Shown here: in pieces, positions 40,701 through 52,700 of the stretch
Position numbering within the stretch: position 1 is the stretch's first letter
How the letters are laid out: every line of letters starts with the position of its first letter
Source of the DNA: Acanthaster planci
Lineage: Eukaryota > Echinodermata > Asteroidea > Valvatida > Acanthasteridae
NCBI RefSeq assembly: GCF_001949145.1
Contig: NW_019091385.1
Location: 714,542 to 778,541 of the forward strand
Direction: 5' to 3'
Length of the DNA: 64,000 nucleotides
Translations under genes and position numbers: made by a program
Notes under the pieces: model-generated
Told to the model about the DNA's origin: nothing
What the model saw: the letters and a program-made list of their open reading frames with translations, nothing else
Databases searched by the model: none

Positions 40701-43700
40701 CTCTGCAAAATGTTTGGTTTTGATTGGGAGGTGATAACGAATGGCATTGGTCGTGCAGGTCAGATGAATTGATGTTGGTTGCAAAGGTTAAATCGGGGGT
40801 TTCCAATGGAAATCAGAGAGCTTATTTCAGCACCTTTAAGGGAATATCTTTGTCTAGTGTCAATTTTCTTATTCAACCAGTGAGTTAAGTTGCAGTTACT
40901 GGCACATCCTGCTGGCTGGCGTTTCTGTTACCTGACCTCCCTGACCTTATTGCCCTCGGCACATCAGATTGTCGCATTTTCTGGTTAGGGACATGTCTTG
41001 TCACAGAGGATGCCGTTGGTAGGTTTCGGGGGAAAAAAATGAGATTAGGAACATGTGGCATCCATTGGCAAGAGTTATTAGACACTTCCAATTGTACCCT
41101 GGCCACATTGTGACCAGTCATCATGATGTCTGTAGGTTTGCTCACATAAAGAGTCCTGTTAGAAAGTAAAGTATTTGATGAATGCTCAGGAATATTGACA
41201 ACTCATAAACACAGGGCACTGCACGTAATTTTTATATGTGGTTACAAGTCCTGCCATGTTATTGGCATGTTACCACAGAAGTTGACTTGTCCAAGTAAAC
41301 ATCTACATTTGAAGACACATTTTCAGTTGTTTGATGAGGGATAATCCTTACTTGGAAGGATGTGCAAGTTTAGTTTCAAATGGAACCAGCGAGCTATTCT
41401 TGCAAGGATCCCATCCTGATTGTGTGTTTATTCATTGAAGTTAAAGACTCTTAAATCCTAGTTAATACTGTCGTGCAGCTGTGACTCCAATCACCGACTA
41501 AACAACATGTGCAAAGGTGGCAGGCCTTGTCATGTTTTGCCAGCCAGCATGCTTAAAAGTTCCCCAACACGGGAGGCTATAAATGTCTACATGGCCGTAA
41601 CTGGTACCCGCAGCCGGTTACATTATTAATCAGGGATATCCCCTTCGAACCCTGCATTAATAGATCCCCTGTTGTGGTTTAGGCTGGCGCCTTGCCAGCA
41701 CAGGCTATGAATAACCCGATAATCAGTCGCTGTTGGCTGCTTTCAATTTACATCATTCATGCCCTGCCCTAGGGAGTATGACTGGCTAGACTCCGGCTGA
41801 GATCCGCTCTTGATTACTTCTATATATTTTTTGGTTCATCAAAAGCCTAGAGGAGCTGCATTAGATGTCTTTAAGCTTGCCATAGACTGTCCCCAAAATG
41901 TTCCCCTTAAAATCAGCAAGCACACCAGCTGTAAACTTCAAACAAATCACCTGCCTTACAGCTGTCGAAATAAACACAACTTTCCCAGGCCATTATGTTA
42001 TTAATGTAAGTTCAACATGCTGAGCTCCACTTACGTGCCTTACACAACTCCCATGTGAAGCCACGTGAGAAAAAATCATAACAGTTGCTGTTTGCATTCA
42101 GTGCTCGTGGGCCTTGAACCTTGTTTTTATGGGGCATCGCAAGTTCGTCTCTCCTCAGGGAGAACTAGACCTCCAATTCGCCTCTTTCACCCCCCTGCGT
42201 CTCTGGCTGCGTTGCAAGACGTGTCCAGGCGGCAAAAAACCATCGGCCCCCCCAGAGGGCACAGCATTACAAAGCAAGACCAAAATCAAGTGAGAAAGAT
42301 GCCGTTGTCCTGAATACAGTGAATATGAAGGAAGTCTGCTTTATACTGTTCTGTTATGACAGCATTAAGCACCATGAAGACCTAGCTATGCATCATATAC
42401 GTGCATACCTATGGACAATACAAGAGGCCACACTCTTCCTGGTTTCCTCGAGTCTGCTCTCCCGGTTTGTCTGTTGTGCAGGGCTGTTAGGCAAGCTTAC
42501 AAAAAGCAACGCCTGACAGTGTGCTCATGGATTTTTAAATGAGGTGATCCTTTTTCAACACAGAAGTCTGTCTTGAAAGAAGCTTCAGATATTTGAGACA
42601 CCAATTTAGCATGGAAAGGCCTAAGTCATCAGCCAGTAATTCTCTCTTCATTTCATGTCTTCATTTGTCAGTCTTCCTTAGTAGGAGTCTTGTCTGGTCA
42701 ACAATTGTATAACAGATAACAGACAAGAGACAGACGAGATCTTAAACATACTGGTGAACAATTGGTTGCCAGTGCCCAGTTGTACAGTCAAGTCCAGGAA
42801 GAGAGGAGTTGTGAGAAGCAATTGTCGGTGAAACTTCCACATCTAAGGCATTTGCGAGTTAAATTTAAATAAAATCTGGTACACTGAGTTATCTGATTGC
42901 CCATAAACGATTTGAATTCCCCAGGCTAAAGACACTGTTGTTTTACCTCGTGATTCGGGGCAAGCTTTTGCATAGCGACCACCATTTCTGGAATGGACTG
43001 GTTCCTTTGTACCCTTCTTATTCATTGAGAACAGTGTATTGTTGCAAGGCGTCTCTTATGTAACTCAGCAAAAGCTTTCCCCAAATCCCAAGGTATAGCA
43101 ACAGTGGTTTTAGTGTGGAGAATTGAAGTTCATGTGAATTTAAAGAACTCAGTGTACCAGATTTGGGTCAAAGTTAACTCACGAAAGCCTTAATACAGCT
43201 GTCAAGCAGCGCCGTAGACATTTCTAGAGTCAGACGCTGGGTGATATCAAACAGGAATCTTATGCTAATAGGCACATTTGAAGGACTTGTTTATTGGCTT
43301 CATGCATGATCTGCAGAGGGCAGTATTGTACTTGGTAACAGTGTCTTGTAAGGCCAACACATTGTGTGTATGCTGTGAGTAGGTGTGCAGCATGGAGAAC
43401 ATTTGATCTGAACATGGTTGAACTGATATATTCTTTATGGGAGTATGCAATCTAGTCATGTTGATCAGTCCAGGAGGTTCCACAGGCCACCGCACTTCCA
43501 CATTGGCCCTTTACTTGAGTCAAGAAGTCAGTGTGTAACAATTGTCAGAGTGTCAGATAAGTACAAAGGTTTGTTATAATTGTTTGTTCAACAGGTCAAA
43601 GGACAAAGACAAGTCGGCTAAAGATAAAGACAAGGTCAAGGAAGAGCCCAAAGACACCAAGGAGGACCTCAAAGAGGACAAGCAGGAGGCAAAAAAGGAG

Positions 43701-46700
43701 AAAGGGGAGGAGGCGGAGTCTGACAAGATGGAGGTGGACAGCAAGGACAAGAAGAGCGAGATGATGAGTGAGAAAGGCGAGGGGAGCAGCAACGGCAGTA
43801 AGGACAGGAACGGTAGCACCCCAGCCAAGACAGACCAGTCAGCCTCTGACTGTGAGTACATATAGTTGGTCATCTAGGACGGGCTACGGCTAACAGTAAT
43901 GCACTTAATAGAGCCACTTATAGAGGCAGCAGCTACTTCCCCTAGACACGCGTGTTACCTAGCCCTAGCCACTTGGTTTGAACATGCGCACAGACTTGCA
44001 TGCATGCTTTGTTCTTGAATGACCCTGCTATTTTGAAATGCAGAACTGACTCATTGTAATGAGGACTTAATTAAGTATGCATTCCTGCTGAATATTAATT
44101 TGAATACTAAGTTGAGTTTGATTTCCATTCTGTGAAGTGTCTGAGAATACCTTGAAGTTAGCATTCAACGTATGTCTTGGTCACCCGAAATTTTTTCTTA
44201 ACTATTTTTAAAGATGTCTGTACTTAACTACATTTAGTTTTGGTCATTTAAATGTAAACTGAGTTTTTGAAAATTCAATAAGCAATGAATCTGAATATTT
44301 AGGAAGCAGAGAATTTGAATATTCAGTAGCAATTCAACTGATATTTGTTTCCCCTATTTATCTCAGCCTCCCCGAACACCTGTTCCCTGTGTAAGAACCA
44401 GCTAGATACCTACAGCCTGAGCCGGCCCGTCAACGAAAGCAACTGCGACATGTTTGGGGTCAACAAGACGGAGGTCACCCCCAACATGAGGGTGTGCAGT
44501 CGCTGCCGCTGCCGGTCCATCAAACGCAGGTGGGTCAGAGGTCACAGGCCACAGAATCGGAGCTCAAGGTAACAAGAACTGGCAGGGGCACTTAGTAGAG
44601 CCACTTAGTAGAAAGTAGAGCATAAGAGATAGTTGAACCAATCAAAAATGAGCTTGAAAACAATGTCAGTGTGTATCATCTGCAATTTGAATGGCTAATC
44701 ACTTTTTATAGTGTGAATCATCTGTGTGCATATGGAGTTCCTAATTTTGTAACATCTGAAGCAAATGTGGCCTCCACTTGCTCCAAACAAAGAGGTTTTA
44801 AAGAATAAGGTTCTATGCAACAGGTGAATGGGACCATTTCTGACAACCATCATTTCCTTCTCCTGTTGGAGGATTCAGGACTTTTAGGGTAAAAGGAGCA
44901 AGTTGATTCCTGTGTTTTGTTACCTTTCAATGAAATCACGGGACAGATCGCTTAAATTCCAGGAACGACTGCTCATTGATCATTGAAAGATTTTCTCTGG
45001 TAGCCTGTGTAAAAATGTATCTGGGTACCGGTCAAAAGTGGCCCGGGGTTGACAAGTGGTCATTGCTGGAGCTTGACCCAATAAATGTGCCTTGAATAAT
45101 GGCTGCCTTCGAACACTGAAGTTCTAGATGTGTCATTGTTGCAACCTCTTAATGTTTTCAAGCGGTAATGTCTCAGTTAACCAGTATTGTATCAATTGTC
45201 TGAATTGTGCGGGCTACAAATTGTGTAACTCAAAGTCAGAGGATTTGTCATATACTCGTTTTGTTGGAGTTCTTGTTGATTTAGGCTCTGTGGATGGTGA
45301 CCTTGGCCCTGATATGTCCGAGTGAGTAAGATTTGTGGGTGCAATGCCTAATCTTAATGATCAGATAGCATGTTGCCGAGTGTTTTCCTCGTACCTCTTT
45401 TGAAGTTTTGGAAAAATCTGAAAACTCTTTACATTTGATTGTTTGATGGATGATAGTGTGGCATAAGTCAGTGACTTCGCCCAGAATTGAGCAGGGTGAA
45501 AATCCTTCCTAATTGGACGAGGGAAAAAGCAAATTGTTTCAATGCTGCCAGAAGGATGTTTGCTTGGGAGTTAGTCCCCCCTGTAATGAGTTGTGTCTCC
45601 AGTCAGGAAATTCAATGAAATCGCGGGCAGGGGGCAGATAAGGGTGAATTGTTGAATTGAGGAGGCAGTGGTGCCTTGCTTGTCACGATGCATATACATG
45701 TATGTCACCAATGGTCAGGAAGTTTGTGGAATCTTCCGTCCTGCCATCTTTGAATTTTTGGTTTCCTGTGATGACTCCCTCCAAGAAAAAGGTGTACTGT
45801 CTTCTTAAAGGTGGACTTTGTCAGGAATTCTGGCTGTCTGTCTTTAGCATAAGACTTAGCTTTGAGAAAAAGACAAAAATCTCATCATTACAGTAAGTAG
45901 TCCAATAGACAAAAGGATATTTTCCCCATGAAAAAAACCCTTGGGAGTTAACGATATAACCCAACCTTTTATTGACATTCACCATTGATAGTGGTATTTG
46001 AAACACTTACCATGTTGACTTTATAATTGTATGTACTCAAGAACCTCCTGTGAAAAATCAGTGTGATTATTGCAGTACTCCTCATGTGGCACCACATGCT
46101 TCAAATGACCAAGTTTTTATTACATTGAAGAGTGATTACCCCTGGAACTGCCAGGTAATGCAGTTTCCAGTGTTACCGTTCTAAACACTGGGAATTTTCC
46201 CTGCTTGGTTTCCCTGCTTAGTTTCCCGACCCATCCATGCCCCCGCAGAGAAAGACGAAAAGAAATTTTGGATCTGGAGAGAATTTTAAAACTGATTCAG
46301 TTTAAGAAGCGATATTGGAGTGACCTTTTGAGACCTAAAAAATTCCCAGGGCAGAATATGATCACTTGAATCCAATGAAGCCACGGGTCCCAGACCTCCA
46401 ATTCTTGCCTGTCTGGTGTCCAGATTGGTCTTCTTCTAGCCAGTACCATGAATACCTGACCTGTAAATGGAGGTTGACCCTGGGTGATATTTATTGAGGT
46501 CACTGAACTGAGGTAGGCTTTTTGACGTGATGGCGTGAGGTCAAATCGGCCGGAAGTTTCTGCACTGTCAAGGTTTCTACTGAGCTTGAAGATGGATTTT
46601 TACTGATATTATTTTGACCACATCTCAGAGTTTGGTTCATGAATTGACATGCATCATTTGCACAGAAATCATGATGATCATTTTCAGAAAGTTAGCTGCA

Positions 46701-49700
46701 TACTATAAGAAAACACAAGGGATCCATCATACAATCTCTTGCTGTTTTTTTCTTACCCAAACAGTGCATTATTTTTCATTTTCACTTGGTTGAGAAAGGG
46801 TCAAGATAGCAAAATGGTCATGCCTTGACCACTTATATTTCAGGGGAAAAGTTTGGAAAGGGTGTGGTTCTAGAATGGAAAGAGATTATTACTCACTTAA
46901 TTTCAAGGCAGCGAATTTGTCATGAGATGGATTCCTTTAAAAAGATGTGAACATTTTGTTGTTAGGCTCTGATCAGTTATGGAATTAAGGCGCTGCGGCT
47001 ACCTCAGATAGCACCTGGTGTGAAACCTTGTAAGTACCTCAGATAGCACCTGGTGTGAAACCTTTTAAGTACCTCAGATAGCACCTGGTATGAAACCTTG
47101 TAAGTGTGCTAGAGCTTAAACCGCTGCTTATCCCCTTACATGACTAGCCCATCCCCTTGCAGGCTGACCCTGTTTTTGCTTGTTGACATGACCCAGCTAG
47201 TACGCCGATCCGATGAGAGCCAAGCCGCACGTACAGGGGAAGGGTGCTGGAGGTTGAAAGTGCCTTGGCCCCTGGAGCACGCAAACGGGAAATTACCTGA
47301 TGCTGAGTCATCCCTCCTTCCCCTTGCCGAGGTTTGCCCCACCCCTTGTTTGAGTATGATTTTATCGCAATCGGACAGAACCCTGCGGTTGAGTGGGTTG
47401 CCAGAGCAACCCAGATTATTCCAAATGGGGTCACCGGGGTATGAACGGGGTCAGGGATACATTGATTAAACAGTTCTGTTTTTAGCGCAGCGATCAGATC
47501 TCGAGGGAAGTATCACTGACATGTTTTTTCTGTGCCGGGCTATGGGGTTCCAAGGCACTTTTTCTTTTCCTTCTTTTTTCAAGACTTGGATCATTGCAAT
47601 GAAGTAAAGGGTGTGTCTCAGGTCAAGGGTCAGGGGTTGGGAAGGTCAGATTGTGGCTGTCAGTGAAACTGCACAAACTCATGATACATTTTGGAGCAGT
47701 TTATAGAGGTACATCTGTTGTGGTTGGCAGGATTACCATTCTTTGTTCCTTCTGTTGCAATGAACTGCGAAGTCCTTTGAGGGGGAGTTGGGAGTCCACA
47801 CTGACCCAGACTTCTTGCACTACAGGGAGAGACACATATAAGCACACCTTATATAGCTGTACGATATTCACCCATTAAAGTGGCTGTGCTAGTAAACAAA
47901 TAATGGTGTTGTCTTTGATTTTAGAATGAATATGACCAGGCGGTAAGTTCGAGTTATTGCCCACTTTTGCAGGTCATAAACTCATGTGGCTGTGGAGTCT
48001 GGTCAATAGTTCTGCTTAACTTCCCTTGCTCTGACTGAAAAGCTGTGTTGATTCCTTCCTTGTGGTGATCTTTTTATATCCACAGTTCATTCCTTTCAGA
48101 TTTTCTTGGTCAATGACCGCCTCAGCCACTGGCTTAAATAATGCATCATCCGTCGTCGGCCAAGTGGAAACATGATCTGTAATTACTGTTGCCGTCGTAG
48201 CGTTTCTAGAATGATTCCATGTGTTCAGCACACGCTTGCCATTGGTTTTTAGAAGCGGGACCAGGCCGGGGTCTATTGAGTAGTTAGTGGCTAAAACGGG
48301 CTGTCTCCTCACGTGTTGATTGGACAAGATTGACGTGGTTATATGCAGCACGTCGGCAGCTGTCAAATGTCATTTCAAATTTATGAGTGCAAATGTTCAA
48401 TGGCAATAGGGAGGGACTTGATTTCCATTGGGAAGGAGGTGGAAGGAATTGGCATGCTGCCAAGAGAATGACGACTTGGGGAAAAAGTTCGATTTTCAGA
48501 GTGCTGATTGATGGTTTTCCATAGATTAGAGGAGTTTATGTGCATGTGTAGGTTATAAATAGAACGCACGTAATTATGAGAAAACTGCTCTTGTGAATGA
48601 AAAAGTTCAACACATAATATGAGGATGAGAGAGGAGCAGTTGGAAGACCTGCCAATTTGTGTTTGAAATAAACCCCTAAGGCATCACTGTGTGAATGTCC
48701 CTGAGCAAGACTTGTACAGCAATAGCTTCTCCCTGTGTGAGAATGGCTGTCAAGTTGGGAGATCGGGAGAGTGTGGAGTGCGTGCTTTGAAAAACTTGCC
48801 CAGGGAATGTTAGTGTATAGTCCTCTCTATTGCAGATGTCCGATGCCATTCTGCAAGACGCCACGGAGGCGAGTGAGACGTCTGAAGAGCTTACCAGCCA
48901 AATGGGCAGAGCTTCCCCACAACCACAAGAAAGGCATCTGTGAGGAACTTGGTAAGTTATCAATGGTTTTTCCCCCCAACCCCTGCAGAAGTCATGTATT
49001 TTCTTATCAATATCTTTCCAATTTCTGTCTGAAATTTCCCAGCATTTCCTTGAAATAAAAAGAACTTATTTTTTGGACATTTTCAGATCTTTTAAAATGA
49101 CATCCTCAAAAGTACTGGCTTCAAACAATTCTCTTCATCTAAATGGAGCAATTTAGGATTTAATGACAAGATACAGAAACCTTAAAATAATCATTGTAAT
49201 ATTTTGTCAGCTCGGTGATATCGGACTGTGTTACGTTTCCATAAACACAGGCCTTCCGGTGGACCAGATTACCAACAAATGCTGCGCTGCCTGCTTCAAT
49301 CGCATTGCCCGGAAGCTGGGCGCGGACGGCACAGAGCTGGAAGCCTCTGGTACAACTCCACCCTCCGACGGGCAAGAACCAGGTCGATTTTCTATTTCAA
49401 CATCGGCAAACATGTGCCATGTCTCGTTGGGTGTCAGATAAAAGGGGTATTTAAGGATTACTGTTGACCAAGAGCTTGAACATTTTGTACAGAAATCGTG
49501 TGGTATTCAGAGGTGTGAGAATTCAGCTTTTTAGCTGATTTCAGCTATTTTTATGTTGCTGTTGGTCCTGTATTTCAGCTTGTTTGTACACCTGGTCTGT
49601 ACAAAAGTATGGGAACTTGTTGCATTTCAGCTTTTTGCTAGCTGTTTTCAGCTTTAATTTTAAGTGGCCACTCAAACACTTGGATAGTGTAAGTAAATTT

Positions 49701-52700
49701 TACTGCTTAACCGGTGAACGTAGGTTACATGTAAGGTCTCAGTTAGGACTCTAGGTGTACAGGGGCTGCAGAGAATTGCTTAGCAATTCTCTGCAGAGAA
49801 TTGCTTAGCAAATAAGCAAAGTACTGTGGAGCTTTTGTCTAGTCTGATTGGTTCTGGGCAGAGAATTCTTCGCTGTGTACGCGGCACTCGCTCAAAGAAT
49901 CTTGCTTCAGAATAACAGAATTGGTTTTTGTTTGTTCTTTCACAGTTATCAATGAAACCTCCAGATGGACGGAAGAAGAAATGGAGATTGCTAAAGATGG
50001 TTGGTCTAAAGCATTTCTTTTGATCTCAACCCCAGCACTGGCCGACAGTGCTCTGAGTTATTTTGGATGCACTTTCTCATCAATTTAGTTGGTTCAAAGT
50101 TAATACGTTCATCGATGTGTAAAAATAAAATTTGTTTTCATTTTTCGGTCACTTACAAGGTACCAAAAATTACTGCTGTGGTATTTTATGCCCTACTTTG
50201 AAACTCATGTGACTTTACACAGTGTATTCAGAACCATACAAATGAGGTATATCCGACATGGGGTTTCCAGAATCTAGTCCTCACCAAAAAATGGCAAGTA
50301 CGGTGACAGCCAGAGTAATGAAAATTTGTGGACTCTACCGTGTACTGATATACTGAAATATTCTCTGCATATGAACATTAAGTAGAACTTGATGATTGTG
50401 TAAACTGACAGTGGCTGAGTGGATAGTACTGAATCCATCATAATCCTACAAAAGCAGGCCATGGATTTCTTGATAGATTTGAGTTGGTCAGAGATCAGTT
50501 TGGCATGCTGTCTTTCAATCTATCACGTCGACCTCAGTCGACTGTCATCATGATTATAAACAGTAGTGATATGTGGGATTTCCAAACTTTTCGGTTGTGC
50601 TTTAGAGTTGCCAGTTCTGAAGTGATCTCTACCCGAAGGAGTCCCTGCATATATTTCTTGTGTCTGTTACCACGTGATCCATTTTTGGGTTCCCCGATAT
50701 CAAATCTGTTAGCCGCATCTTCCGGGTGACAGTTAAAGTGGCCAGTGGTCTGTTATTTTGAAGTGACTTTAGGCATATCTCCATATAGATTTGTATGGAG
50801 CTGTCTTTGCATTGTCTCTGACGTTTCTGTCTGTCTCTGTACACACTTCTTACAAAGGTTTACTGAAGCACGGTCGAGACTGGGCCTCCATCTCCAAAGC
50901 CGTTGGCACCAAGACTGAAGCTCAGTGCAAGAATTTCTACTTCAACTACAAGAGGAAATTCAACCTGGAACAGATTCTTGAGGAACACAACAGGAAAGCT
51001 AAGGTATTTCTCTTCAGTCATTTGCACTGATTTTCTGTCAAGCAGTTCATGTACTAAAGTAACTTTGGTGCTTAGTTTTAATTTGCAGTGCAATTGAGAC
51101 ATTAATCGGCAGTGAAGTTTGCTGTCTGTTTGTTTTTTACAGGTGGAAAGAGAACATCGCATTTCCACTACAGAGAGTACTGTTTCCACACTGACTGCCA
51201 TGTCAGATGATGATGATGATTCTATGATGTTCAGTGATGAAGAGAACGATGCTGACAACGACATGGGTAGCTCAGACACGGACAGTGCCAGCGAAAACGA
51301 TGGAGACAGCTTGTCCAGGAAGCTTAAAAAGGGAGAAGGCGGGGAGGCTGGGCTTGGAGGAACTGAGCCCATGGAAGTGGGAGGTCCTAGCATTGCATCT
51401 GTTGCTGTCACGGTCGGTGGAGCCGGAGACAACAAGGGGAGCTTGCCGGACACCGGGCATGACAAAAACCAGTCGGGAAACGACAAGGGTGGTGGTAGGG
51501 CAAGCGACAATCCAGAGGGGGCCAGGCGCGACGTTGGTAACACCGAACAAAAGGCAGAGCAGCCGAAGGATGTTGACGCTGCTAAGAAGACGACAGCAGA
51601 ACCCCAGCAACCTCCCAGGCCTTCCTCTCAAGCTGACCAGCCATCTCTTAATGCAGAGATGCTGCCAAGCCGTGCAGAGCTCCCTCTTGGCCCTCCCAGG
51701 CCTTCCTCTCAACCTGAACAGCCGTCTCTTAATGCAGAGATGCTGCCAAGTCGTGCTGAGCTCCCTCCTGGCCCAACACGGCCTCGTGATGAGGACGACT
51801 CCAGTGCCACATGTAGCGCCGATGAAGGCCAATCCCACGAAGACGTGGAAGCTGTTGTCATCCAAGAGCCAACCAACTCATCCTTGATGCCACTAACCCG
51901 ACGAGCCCTGGAAAGTCAGGGCCAATCCGCTTGCGACAAGGTCTCCTCTAGCGACGAGAAACGATTCTTCCACCACCACCAACTCCCAGCCAACAGAGAC
52001 AGGTTAGGAGAGCTCTCGTCCTCATCACAACCTCCATCCCAGCCGCAGGTGCAAACTCAGCAGGACGGCAGGCAGGCCAGGATGGGGATCTCTGGGGATG
52101 CCGGCAGCTCAGGGAAACCCAACCCAACCCTGGCCGAATTCCTGGGAATGGAAGGCAAAGAAGTCAACAACATCAAAGATTTGATCGACTCAGCCATCGA
52201 TAAGCACCTTGGTTAGTCTAAAACTCAAATATCTTGGCAATGTTTTTTCAGTATTACAGTGGAACGCGGCTATAACGAACAAGACAGGGTCCACAGTACA
52301 TGTTCGGTACAGCGGTCGTTCGGTATAGCGAATTTAACTGTCAAATGTTTCGTTGCTATGTTGAATAGCACCCTCTCTTGTCTAACCGAAGTGCACCCTC
52401 TTGTGATACCCTGGTTCGCTGTTTTGGTGATATTTTGCAGTTGCATGCATTCAAGTTTAAGGTTTCTAGAAATGTATCTGTTAATTGTTTTTGTTTTTAT
52501 GTAAACTTGAGTCAAAAAATTGATATCAAGTTTATCCTTAAAGTCGTGAAACTACTGCTCAGGATCGATCTGTGATGCATGCTGTGGCGAATCTCGGTTG
52601 ATTTGTGTATCAGCGGCGCCCTCTTTAGACTACATTGTATTGTTAGTGCAATGCCACCGTGTGCGTACGTGCGGTTTTCTTCCGCACCTGATCATGTGGA

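Larger units (their letters stand above)
40321..43594 (+). other. NCOR intron 13
   Basis: 3274 nt. It contains a tRNA-derived SINE-like segment (40443-40600) and a foldback element (42851-43187). Nothing else is recognised. Confidence 0.85.
44530..48835 (+). other. NCOR intron 15
   Basis: 4306 nt if the microexon at 47925 is skipped, otherwise split 3395 + 893. It holds a 35-bp triplication at 47001. No other feature was recognised. Confidence 0.82.

Noticed and set aside
50860-51543. 227-codon - strand open frame
   Set aside because: Antisense shadow of NCOR exons 19-20 caused by their composition.
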